From Candidatus Promineofilum glycogenicum (lineage in GTDB: Bacteria > Chloroflexota > Anaerolineae > Promineifilales > Promineifilaceae): 64,000 nt of DNA. Location of the stretch: assembly GCA_016707605.1 (NCBI GenBank), contig JADJHJ010000003.1, positions 310,001 through 374,000 of the forward strand, given 5' to 3'. Below are positions 28,536 through 36,565 of the stretch, piece after piece. A program made the position numbers and the translations under genes. How positions within the stretch are numbered: the stretch's first letter is position 1; each line of letters starts with the position of its first letter. Under the pieces are notes generated by a model. It saw only the letters and a program-made list of their open reading frames with translations. It was not told where the DNA came from and ran no database searches.

Positions 28536-31055
28536 GCCTGCCCCAACGCCAACCCGCCATCATTGGGCGGGACGAGGCGGTGGGTGTAGACGGTGAAGCC
28601 GTCGGCGCGCAGCAGGGCCAGGGCGCGCCGCAACAAGGTAACGTTCTGCCACACGCCGCCGCTGAGCACCACGTCGTTAAGGCCGTGGGCGTCGCGCAGG
28701 CGGCGGCAGACGTCGCGGGTCAGCAGGGCGACGCCGTTGTGGAAGCGGGCGGCGCGGCGGCCGAGGGGCAGCCCGGCGCGTCCGTCGGCCAACAGGGCGG
28801 CGAAGACGGGGGCGGGGTCAATGAGGCCCGCCGGCGTCTCGCCAACCCTCTTCGCATAGTCCAAAGACAAGATGGAAGCAGGCTTGGGTTCGGTCGCCTT
28901 ACTGCTGCCCAGTAGGGGCGAATTGGCCGCGCGCGCGCCATTGTTGCTGACCGGAGCCGGCGCAACGCCGGGAGGCCAGTGGATGTCGAACTCGTAAGCG
29001 GCCGTCTCATCGGGGTCGGCCGCGGCCTCGAACTCGATGGCCGCCTGCGCCTCATAGGTGACGGCCTGACGCACGCCGGACAGGGCCGCGGCGGCGTCGA
29101 ACAGGCGGCCCATGCTCGACGTGGGCGGACTGTTGAGGCCGGTCGCCAGTTGGTGGCCCAGGGCGCTCAGGCGATCAGGGCCGTCAAGAGTACGAGCGTG
29201 GGCCACGGCCGGCAGGTCGTCGTCCCACGGCAGCCCGGCCGCGGCCAGCCAGGCCAGGGCCACGCGCCACGGTTCGCGCACGGCGCGGTCGCCGCCGGGC
29301 AGGGGCACGTAGCGCAGATGGGCCGCGCGCTCATAGCCGCCATAGCCGGCCACGAGGAACTCGCCCCCCCAGATCGCCCCGTCGTCGCCGTAGCCGGTGC
29401 CGTCGAAGGCCACGCCGATGACCGTGGCGTCGCGCGGCAGGCCATGCTCGGCCATGCCGGCGGCGACGTGGGCGTGATGGTGCTGGACGCCGACGATCGG
29501 CAGCCCCTCGCGCGCCGCCCGCTCCAGCGCGTAGCGCGTGGCCAGGTAGTCGGGGTGCAGGTCGTAGGCCAGCGCCTCCGGCCGCACGCGGAACAGCCGC
29601 TCCATGTGAGCCACGCCCTCCTCGAAGGCCAGCAGCGTCTCGTAGTTCTCCAGGTCGCCGATGTGGTGGCTCAGGAAGGCGTAGTCGTCGCGGGTCAGGC
29701 AGAAGGTGTTCTTCAGCTCCGCCCCGGCGGCCAGCAGCGGCGGCCCGCTCCACGGCAGCCGCACCGGATAGGGCGCATACCCCCGCGACCGGCGCAAGGG
29801 CAGCGTATGGCTCCGACTGCCCGTTCTGGTCACGACATCAGAATCGTGCCTCTCCTCTGAAAAATCTGCGTAATCTGCGAAATCTGTGGTTTCTTCTTCT
29901 ACCACCCGCACCACCGAGTCGTCGCAGCGCGTCTGGATGTCGCGGTCGTGCATCAGGAAAGCATCGGCCAGCCCGGCCAGTCGCTCGCGGGCCGTCTCGT
30001 TGGCGGTAACGATCGGCTCTTCACTCAAATTGCCGCTGGTCATCACCAGCGCTTCGGGGAAGCCAGGCCCGCGCTCCAGTAGCAGGTGGTGCAGCGGCGT
30101 ATAGGGCAGCATGATGCCGATGGTGTTTTGGGCCGGGGCGACGGCGGTGGCGATGGGCGAGTCAGGCGCGGCGGCGGACGACGACGATCGGCCGCGCCCG
30201 CGACAGAAGCAGCTCCTCTTCGGCCGGCGACAGCAGGCAGTGGCGGCGGGCGGCGGCCAGGTCGGGCAGCATGACGGCGAACGGCTTGCCGACGCGCAGC
30301 TTGCGGCGGCGCAGTTCGGCCACGGCCGTGTCGTTGGTCGCGTCGCAGGCCAGGTGGAAGCCACCCAGCCCCTTGACGGCGACGATAGCCCCACCGCGTA
30401 GTAGGGCGCGTGTGGCTTGCAGCGCGTCTTCGCCGCTGGCCTGTTCGCTGGCGTCCTCCGGCCGCTCCAGCCACAGCCGCGGCCCGCAGACGGGGCAGGC
30501 GACGGGCTGGGCGTGGAAGCGGCGGTCGAGCGGGTCGGCGTACTCGGCGGCGCAGTCGGGGCAGAGCGGGAAGCCGGCCATCGTCGTCAGCGGCCGGTCG
30601 TAGGGGATGTCGCGGATGATGGTGAAGCGCGGGCCGCAGTTGGTGCAGTTGATGAACGGGTAGCGGTAGCGCCGGTCGGCCGGGTCGAACAGCTCGCGCC
30701 GGCAGTCGTCGCAAACGGCCACGTCGGGCGAGATGGGCTGGAAGGCGTTGGCCTCGGCCCGCGACTCGCGGATGTCGAAGGTGGTGTAGCCATCAGCCGG
30801 GCGCGGCGCGGCGCTCAGGCTGTCGATGCGCGCCAGCGGCGGCAGCTCGTCGCGCAGGGCGGTCAGAAAGGCGTCCAGCGCCGCCGCCGGGCCGTCGGCT
30901 TCGATGTCGACGCCGGCCGACGTGTTGCGCACCCAACCGGCCAGCCCCAGGCGCCGGGCCAGGCCGTAGACAAACGGCCGGAAGCCCACACCCTGGACGA
31001 CGCCGGTGATATGGAGGCGCAGCCCCTGCGCTTCGGCGATGGTCTGTGTGTCCAT
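28448..31055 (-). CDS. hypF: Carbamoyltransferase HypF, single-base frame break, repeat insert and tail
   Basis: HypF makes the carbamoyl donor for CN ligand synthesis and loads it on HypE. The 5' frame (30162-31055) has the acylphosphatase domain (TGVVQGVGFRPFVYGLA), the zinc-finger pairs (CDDC, CTNCG, CPDC, CPVCG) and the start of the YrdC-like domain. The 3' frame (28448 to about 30190) continues YrdC (IGIMLPYTPLHHLLL) and the Kae1-like domain (VQHHHAHVAAGMAEHG, LSGGVWQN). The switch sits at 30165-30185 in a CGCCGCCGCG run, where one extra base is enough. An in-frame insert of about 35 residues (TTDFADYADFSEE...) splits the conserved stretch between DDSVVRVV and LRRSRGYAPYP. The last 25 or so residues come from the downstream repeat. 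Confidence 0.92.
29851..29900. repeat. Solo CAGATTACG arm inside hypF
   Basis: Only the right-arm type is present (AATCTGCGTAATCTGCGAAA, then TCTGTGGTTTCTTCTTCT). It is translated in frame in HypF as TTDFADYADF. Confidence 0.85.
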
Positions 31056-31060
31056 GCTTG

Positions 31061-31146
31061 AAGAAGAGAAGGAACCACAGATTACACAGATTTCACCGAT
31101 TCTCAGAACAGAAATCTGTGAAATCTGTGTAATCTGTGGTTCTCAT
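31061..31146. repeat. Palindromic element, CAGATTACA type, hypB-hypF junction
   Basis: The left arm GGAACCACAGATTACACAGA and onwards pairs with the right arm ending TGTGTAATCTGTGGTTCTC. The flanks are GAAGAAGAGAA / TTCTC. Confidence 0.88.
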
Positions 31147-31149
31147 GTT

Positions 31150-31806
31150 TTATTTCATACGCACGCAAGCCGTCACCCAGTCGAGCCACGCCTCCAGCCC
31201 CTCGCCGGTGCGGCAGGAGAGGGGGAAGGTGACCAGGCCGGGGTTGAGCGCGGCCACGCCGCGGCGGAAGTAGTCCATGTCGAACTTGACGTAGGGCAGC
31301 AGGTCGATCTTGTTGATGACCAGCGCGTCGACGCCGCGATAGGTGCCGGGGTACTTGTAGGGCTTGTCGTCCCCTTCGGGAATGGAGGCGACGAGGATGC
31401 TCTTGTGCGTGCCCAGGGCGAAGTTGGCCGGGCAGATGAGGTTGCCGACGTTCTCGACGATGAGCAGATCGATGGCCGACAGGTCGAGTTGCTCCAGCGC
31501 CCCTTGCAGCATGACGGCATCGAGGTGACACTCGCCGCCGGTGTTGATCTGCACCGCCGTGGCCCCGGCGGCCGCGGCCCGGTCGGCGTCGATGCTGGTG
31601 GCGATGTCGCCGTCGATGACCGCCAGGCGCAGGCGGCCGGCCAAACGGCTGACCGTCTGCTCGACCAGGCTGGTCTTGCCCGCGCCGGGCGAGGCCAGGA
31701 AGTTGAGGCTGAAGACGCCGGCGGCGTCTAGCCGGGCGCGGTTGTCGGCCGCCAGGCGGTCGTTGGCGCCCAGGATGCGTTCTATTACGGGGACTCGTTG
31801 GGTCAT
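31150..31806 (-). CDS. hypB: Hydrogenase nickel-incorporation GTPase HypB
   Basis: A SIMIBI-class GTPase that drives nickel insertion together with HypA. At 218 residues it shows Walker A SPGAGKTSL, the metal-switch region INTGGECHLDA, VENVGNLICPA and the G4 motif NKIDLLPY. It lacks the N-terminal CxxCGC high-affinity nickel motif and the His-rich tract of some HypB proteins, so it is the short type. The gene lies between hypA and hypF with palindromic elements on both sides. No Shine-Dalgarno is obvious at the ATG. Confidence 0.96.
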   Translation of the reverse strand: MTQRVPVIERILGANDRLAADNRARLDAAGVFSLNFLASPGAGKTSLVEQTVSRLAGRLRLAVIDGDIATSIDADRAAAAGATAVQINTGGECHLDAVMLQGALEQLDLSAIDLLIVENVGNLICPANFALGTHKSILVASIPEGDDKPYKYPGTYRGVDALVINKIDLLPYVKFDMDYFRRGVAALNPGLVTFPLSCRTGEGLEAWLDWVTACVRMK

Positions 31807-31810
31807 GTGT

Positions 31811-31923
31811 GTCAGTGTTCAGTATCCAGTATTCAGTAGGTCAGTAGGTCAGTGGGTCAGTGGGTCAGTTGTCGTTGGTCGGTCGTTCTGAGTTACTGAC
31901 CTACTGCCTACTGGATACTGCTC
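31811..31923. repeat. Palindromic element, GTCAGTAG family, hypA-hypB junction
   Basis: The left arm is CAGTATTCAGTAGGTCAGTA-like repeats; the right arm is TGACCTACTGCCTACTGGAT and onwards. It overlaps the end of the hypA frame. Confidence 0.85.
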
Positions 31924-32256
31924 TACATCAATCGCTTCCAGATTAAACTCCTCGCCGGCGGTGATGGCGATATCTTCGCTGCCGCAGGCGGGGCAGGGCA
32001 GGCTTTGGCGCGGGCTGTAGCTGTGGCCGCACGTCTGGCAGGTCAATTGGGCGGGCACGCGGCGGAAGTGGAGCGTGGCCCCGGCGGCCGGTGTGCCTTC
32101 GCTGACGATGTCCCAGTAGAACTGGACCGATTCGTCAATGATGGTCGAAAGCTCGCCGATGACCAGGTGCAGGTCGGTAATGCGTTGCGCGCCGGCCTCG
32201 CCGCCGTGGCGCAGGGCAATTTCCAGGATGCTCTCTGTAACTGCTAGCTCGTGCAT
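31849..32256 (-). CDS. hypA: Hydrogenase nickel-insertion protein HypA, repeat-derived tail
   Basis: HypA binds nickel through its N-terminal MHEL motif (His2) and passes it to the hydrogenase large subunit. The structural zinc site is CQTCGHSY and CPACGSED. The canonical end of the protein is FNLEAIDVE; the further 17 or so residues (QYPVGSRSVTQND to the stop) are translated from the GTCAGTAG repeat. At 135 residues it is longer than the usual 113-120 for this reason. It is the first gene of the hyp operon. No hydrogenase structural gene lies within the window. Confidence 0.95.
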   Translation of the reverse strand: MHELAVTESILEIALRHGGEAGAQRITDLHLVIGELSTIIDESVQFYWDIVSEGTPAAGATLHFRRVPAQLTCQTCGHSYSPRQSLPCPACGSEDIAITAGEEFNLEAIDVEQYPVGSRSVTQNDRPTTTDPLTH

Positions 32257-32425
32257 GTGATTCGATGGCCCGTTGATGCCAATCTCATGGTGAGCTTAAC
32301 ATCGATGGGCCAGGTTGCGGAGTGACGTTTGCCATGAAATTGGTATGACAAGTGTCACCAGTGCGGCGCGAATAGGAGAAACGTGCGTCCCATTGCGGAA
32401 AGTGGAACGCACGGGGCGGGTGGGA

Positions 32426-33568
32426 TCAGGCGGGCGGCAGGCGCTGGAGAACGACGACGGTGAAGTCATCGGCCTGGGCCGCGCCGGCGGCGAAGGTGTC
32501 GACGGCGCTGACAATGGCCGACACCAGTTCTTCGGCGCTCGACCACGATTGCGACCGCACGACGGCTTCCAGCCCCTCGTCGTCGAAAAAGCCGCCGTCG
32601 CCATTGCGCGCCTCGGTGATGCCGTCGGTGAAGAAGACGACGAAGTCGCCTGGCTCCAGCGAACACGTTTGTTCGTCGGGCAGAAAGGTAGCGAATGCGC
32701 CCAGCAGCAGGCCGCGCGATTGCAACAGTTCCATCTCGCCCGTGGCCGCGCGCAGGTGGATGGGCGCGTTGTGGCCGGCGTTGGCGTAGGTCAGCCGCCC
32801 AATGTCGGCGTCGAGCACGGCGTAGAAGGCGCTGAGTAGCAGCGGTGAGGCGGCGTCCTGCCGGATGAAGTCGTTGACCCGGCGCAGTGCCTCGCCGGGG
32901 CTATAGCCGTCGCAGGCGTAGCTATGGAGTAGCGTGCGGCTGACGGCCATGTAGAGCGCCGCGGGCACGCCTTTGCCGGTCACGTCAGCGATAACCAGAT
33001 GGACTGTCGATGGATCGTTCGTCGGCACGATGAAGTCGTAGAGGTCGCCGCCCACCTCGTGCGCGGCGCGATAGCCGGCGGCAAACTGATAGCCGGTCAC
33101 CTGGGGGCAGCCGCGCGGCAACAGGCTGAGCTGGATGCGGCGGCCGATGACCAGCTCCTCCTCCATCCGCTGCCGCTTGACCTCTTCCTCCATCAGCCGG
33201 CGCGTGCGTACCGACATGATGTTCATGATGTGGGCTGCGAACTCAGGCCGCTGGCGGACCAGTTCCAGAAAGCGCGCCCGGTCGAAGCGCACGAGTTCGA
33301 CCGCGCTGACGGCGACCGCCGTGGCGCTGCGCGAGCGGGAGTCGAGCATGGCCATCTCGCCCAGCACCGAGCCGGGCAGCAGGTAGTCGATGGGCTTGCC
33401 CTTCACGGTGACCGACAGTTCACCCTGCACCAGGACGAACATCGTATCGCCCGGCTCGCCTTCGCGAATGACCGTCGCGCCGGCCGGCAGGTGCAGGCGC
33501 TCTTCGGTGGCGAACCAGGCCATCTCGCGGGATGACAGCAGAGGTGCGGGGAGAGGTTTGGCGGCCAT
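32426..33568 (-). CDS. cNMP-binding domain fused to SpoIIE/PP2C serine phosphatase
   Basis: A 380-residue signalling phosphatase. Residues about 17-130 form a cyclic-nucleotide-binding domain (EGEPGDTMFVLVQGEL, GEMAMLDSRSRSATAVA). A coiled linker (RRLMEEEVKRQRMEEEL) leads to the PP2C-like SpoIIE domain, with metal-binding Asp residues in HEVGGDLYDF, IADVTGKGVPAAL, FFTDGITEARN and DDFTVVVL. Such enzymes dephosphorylate a STAS-domain antagonist in partner-switching. The genes just upstream in the same direction encode an RsbW-like kinase and a STAS protein, so they are its probable counterparts. Activity is likely gated by a nucleotide or by membrane state. Confidence 0.92.
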   Translation of the reverse strand: MAAKPLPAPLLSSREMAWFATEERLHLPAGATVIREGEPGDTMFVLVQGELSVTVKGKPIDYLLPGSVLGEMAMLDSRSRSATAVAVSAVELVRFDRARFLELVRQRPEFAAHIMNIMSVRTRRLMEEEVKRQRMEEELVIGRRIQLSLLPRGCPQVTGYQFAAGYRAAHEVGGDLYDFIVPTNDPSTVHLVIADVTGKGVPAALYMAVSRTLLHSYACDGYSPGEALRRVNDFIRQDAASPLLLSAFYAVLDADIGRLTYANAGHNAPIHLRAATGEMELLQSRGLLLGAFATFLPDEQTCSLEPGDFVVFFTDGITEARNGDGGFFDDEGLEAVVRSQSWSSAEELVSAIVSAVDTFAAGAAQADDFTVVVLQRLPPA

Positions 33569-33583
33569 ATGTTGTTGCGGCGG

Positions 33584-34015
33584 CTAGGCCTCGGCGCGGG
33601 CCAGCGCGCCGCGCTTGACGAAGATAAGCTCGTTGCCGTCGGTCAGGGGGCGATAGAGCAACTCATCGGTCAATTGGCGCATCATGTGGACGCCCAGCCC
33701 GCCCAGCGGCCGATCCTCCAGGGGCAGGAAGATGTCCGGCGGCGATACGCGCGTCGGGTCGAAGGGGGGCGCGCTGTCAGTCAGGACAACGCGCAGGTCG
33801 TTGTTGACAACTTCGACGCAAATCGTGACCGGGCCGGGCCGGCCATCATAGCCGTGGAGCAAGACGTTGGTGACGGCCTCATTGACGGCCAGCACCAGGT
33901 CGCCGGCGTCGTCGTCGCTGCCGCCCAGAGTCAGGACGGCCTGCTCCAGAAAGTCGCGCATGTCGTTGAGGTCGCGCACCTGCGCGGTGTCGTGGCGGAT
34001 GGTCAGGGATTTCAT
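33584..34015 (-). CDS. RsbW-like serine kinase / anti-sigma factor
   Basis: A 143-residue GHKL ATPase of the anti-sigma kinase family. The N box is LAVNEAVTNVLLHGY, the G1-type motif is LTDSAPPFDP, and the G2-type motif is GGLGVHMMRQL. It would bind a sigma factor or other target, and phosphorylate the STAS protein encoded just before it. Its start overlaps the STAS stop as ATGA, which indicates stoichiometric coupling. No sigma factor gene is adjacent, so the regulated target is unknown. Confidence 0.9.
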   Translation of the reverse strand: MKSLTIRHDTAQVRDLNDMRDFLEQAVLTLGGSDDDAGDLVLAVNEAVTNVLLHGYDGRPGPVTICVEVVNNDLRVVLTDSAPPFDPTRVSPPDIFLPLEDRPLGGLGVHMMRQLTDELLYRPLTDGNELIFVKRGALARAEA

Positions 34016-34401
34016 GTGAATGAGGCCACGGCGGCGGCAATGCTGTCGTGGATGTCGAGGAACATGTCATACCCGGCGGTGGAGAGGGCCTTCAGACCAT
34101 TCTTCGACGGCTTGACCAGCTTGAGATGGGGCGACTTGTAGCGGCCGCTGGCGATGCTTTGGGCGGTGGGCTGCTCACCGGTATCGGCGTCGCGCAGCAG
34201 CATGTAGACGGTATGGATGGCCCGCAGCCCGGCGCTGCTGATGTAGGGTACGTCGCCCAGATCGAGGACGATGTTGCGCGCGCCGTCGGCGAAGGCCGCG
34301 CGCGCGCGGGTTGTCAGTGGTTCCTCCGCGACCAGGTCGCCCTTGAGTTGCAGAACGGTTATCGGAACCGCTCCCGTTTCGCGCCAACTGGTGATGTCCA
34401 T
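34012..34401 (-). CDS. STAS-domain anti-sigma factor antagonist
   Basis: About 129 residues. The ATG at 34401 is chosen because GGAGG lies eight bases upstream; the frame extends further but without support. The STAS fold is seen in VLQLKGDLVAEEPLTTRARA, then ARNIVLDLGDVPYISSAGLR, where the SS pair holds the expected phosphorylation site, and KALSTAGYDMFLDI at the end. A short insert (about 70-100) is longer than in SpoIIAA. It would release the RsbW-like partner when unphosphorylated and be recharged by the SpoIIE phosphatase. Confidence 0.88.
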   Translation of the reverse strand: MDITSWRETGAVPITVLQLKGDLVAEEPLTTRARAAFADGARNIVLDLGDVPYISSAGLRAIHTVYMLLRDADTGEQPTAQSIASGRYKSPHLKLVKPSKNGLKALSTAGYDMFLDIHDSIAAAVASFT

Positions 34402-34548
34402 GTTAACTGCCTCCGTAACCAAAGGTGTAGGCCATCGGCGGTCCGGCCAGGTCATTTCTATCTTAGCGCAAGGGCGCGATGGCGCAAAGAGAAGAGCGTT
34501 GCGCCAGGCACAAGACCACCACTGCGACGCACATGGCTAGGCCACACG

Positions 34549-36357
34549 CTAGAGAGCGTCGGGCGTTTCCAGGGCCGCCAGGAACGTCTCCGGGGAGTGG
34601 GCGCTATACCACTCGCGCAGATAAACCCCTCTAGGGATCATGAGAACGGACAAGGGCCGCTCGGCGATGATGGTCGCGTTGCGCGCCGCGCCGCGAATGA
34701 CGCCGGTGACGCCCAGCGGCGTCCAGGGGCGGGCCGGAACGGCGTCGTAGCCGCCCAGGGGCATGATGCGCAGGCCCTCGTCGAGGGCGATGTAGACGAA
34801 GGCGGCCGGCGCGCCGGCGTCAAGCAGTATCTCCCCGGAGTGTAGCGAGACGGTGCGCACGTCTTCAAAAGCCCGGTCGAGATCGATGCGGTCGCAGAGC
34901 TGGCCGGTCTGGCGCAGGCGTTGCAGCAGCACCTGCCGCGCCGGTCGATCCCACTCGACCGGCGCGCCGGCCAGGTAGAGGGCGCGCTCGCGGTCAGACG
35001 CCTCGCGCAACGAGGGGACGAGGCGCACGCGCCGGCCCAGGGCGGGGTCATCGGCCAGCAGGCGCCGGCGGATGAGGGCCACAAATTCGGCTGAGTCGTC
35101 GGCCTCTTCCAGAAGAATCTGGGTGGCGTCGGCGGGCTTGAGTCCCTCAGCGCCGTCGCCCGGCGGCCGGCAGAAGCTGGCCAGAGCGTCCTGGGCGATG
35201 TCGGTAATGACCTGCGCCGCGGCGGCCACGGCGTGGTCGGTGGCTTGCGGCGAGTCGAAGGCGCCGCGGTGAAAGGCGATGCGCAAGTTGCCGTCGGCGT
35301 CCAGTTCGCTGGCGGCGATGATGGCTTCGCCGGCGCTGATCGGATCGAGCGCTTCGAGCAGGAGGAAACGCCCGTCGTCCAGTTGGAAGGAGTAGACTGC
35401 CCGGCCCGAAATCCGGCTGATGAACATCTCATAGCCGCCGGATGTCTTCAGCACTAGCCCGCGCTGGCGCAGGGCATCGGCGGCGCGCAGGGCGCGCACC
35501 GTGTCCAGCGCGTCGTCGGCCATCTGGCGCGCCGCCGGATGCTCCGCCACCAGCCAGGCGAAGGCGTTCTCGTCCGGCGGTCGGATGGCGCGGCGCGGGT
35601 CGGCCGGCTGGGTCTTCAGCTCGTTTTCGGCCGCCGCCAGCGCGGTCGCGGCGCGGGCTATCCCGGCGTCATCGCCCGCCTGTTGCGCGGCCGATAGCTT
35701 CTGACGCGCCCGGTCGGCGCGTTGGAGATAGTAGAGGGTATGGAGATCGGTGGCGAGGATTTCAACCAGCCGCCGCCGTAGGGCGGGCCGGTCGTTCAGC
35801 AGTTCAACGGGCACTTTGGCCTTGCTGTGCCCCACGGCCAGAGCCAGCAGTTCGCGCAGCACGGTTTGCGGCGGCTGGATGAGCATGCCTTCGGCTGCCA
35901 GTTGCACCAGCCGCCAGGCCAGGTTGGCGCAGTTCTCGCCCCAGATGATCGCAATGATGTCGTCCATCTCGGCGCTGAAAAGCGATTGGGCGGCGAACTC
36001 GGGGTGCATGGCCCGGCCAAAGGCCGAGAAGTCGATCATGCCGATGTCGTGAATGTAGGCCAATAGAGTGCCATACCCCTGCATCCACGCCTGACGCCAG
36101 GCCGGGCGCTGGGGAATGAGCAGACCGTGGACGCGCTCCAGCACCCGCAGGAGTTGAAAGGCCACGTCGCGGGCATGGACGACGCCGTGATCTGAGAAGA
36201 GGCCGACGTGCGACTCGCCCGTGCGCAGTGCGGCGAAGAAAGTCGGGTCGCGGGCCAGTTCCTCGAAGCGGGCGCGACGGTTGACTGCGGCGTAATACCG
36301 TTGCTCAAGTTCGGTGCGAATCTGTGGCGAGAGCCAGCGGTCCAGTTCGGAGGTCAT
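34549..36357 (-). CDS. HD-domain protein with C-terminal cNMP-like domain
   Basis: A 602-residue protein. An HD-type metal-dependent phosphohydrolase signature lies at the N terminus: DHGVVHARD (His57, His61, Asp64) and YIHDIGM (His103-Asp104), followed by further helices (to about 300) with AVGHSKAKVP. The middle (about 300-390) is a beta-rich region (YEMFISRISGRAVYSFQLDDG). The C-terminal 130 residues resemble a cyclic-nucleotide-binding beta-roll (LHSGEILLDAGAPAAFVYIALDEGLRI), weakly conserved. It lies upstream of the STAS-RsbW-SpoIIE genes in the same direction, so it may belong to the same signalling unit. Exact substrate unknown. Confidence 0.65.
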   Translation of the reverse strand: MTSELDRWLSPQIRTELEQRYYAAVNRRARFEELARDPTFFAALRTGESHVGLFSDHGVVHARDVAFQLLRVLERVHGLLIPQRPAWRQAWMQGYGTLLAYIHDIGMIDFSAFGRAMHPEFAAQSLFSAEMDDIIAIIWGENCANLAWRLVQLAAEGMLIQPPQTVLRELLALAVGHSKAKVPVELLNDRPALRRRLVEILATDLHTLYYLQRADRARQKLSAAQQAGDDAGIARAATALAAAENELKTQPADPRRAIRPPDENAFAWLVAEHPAARQMADDALDTVRALRAADALRQRGLVLKTSGGYEMFISRISGRAVYSFQLDDGRFLLLEALDPISAGEAIIAASELDADGNLRIAFHRGAFDSPQATDHAVAAAAQVITDIAQDALASFCRPPGDGAEGLKPADATQILLEEADDSAEFVALIRRRLLADDPALGRRVRLVPSLREASDRERALYLAGAPVEWDRPARQVLLQRLRQTGQLCDRIDLDRAFEDVRTVSLHSGEILLDAGAPAAFVYIALDEGLRIMPLGGYDAVPARPWTPLGVTGVIRGAARNATIIAERPLSVLMIPRGVYLREWYSAHSPETFLAALETPDAL

Positions 36358-36565
36358 GAAACTCCTTCGGCCGGTAACTTCCAGGCGTAGTCAATATCCA
36401 GCAGAGTAAAACCGGTCGCTTCATAGAGGCGGCGAGCCGGTTGCCGATGGTGGCGTAGACCGGCGGGCCGCTGCGGGCCAGACTTTCCAGCAGCAGGCGG
36501 CGCATCAGGTCGTAGTCGGCCTCCGACTCGTAGGCGCGGGAAATCAGGTCGTTGCCGGCGTTCAT
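36354..36565 (-). pseudogene. Degraded GNAT acetyltransferase remnant
   Basis: The 5' frame from 36565 begins MNAGNDLISRAYESEADYD, like the N terminus of a GNAT acetyltransferase. A second frame ending at 36354 supplies ARRLYEATGFTLLDIDYAWK, the typical GNAT C-terminal motif. The acetyl-CoA-binding middle (about 60 or more residues) is missing and the two parts are in different frames. The remnant is squeezed between the SPOUT methyltransferase and the HD gene, overlapping both ends by a few bases. A deletion plus frame shift explains it best. Confidence 0.6.

Noticed and set aside
25753..32256. NiFe-hydrogenase structural genes next to hyp
   Set aside because: None found on either side within the window; only the six maturation genes are present.
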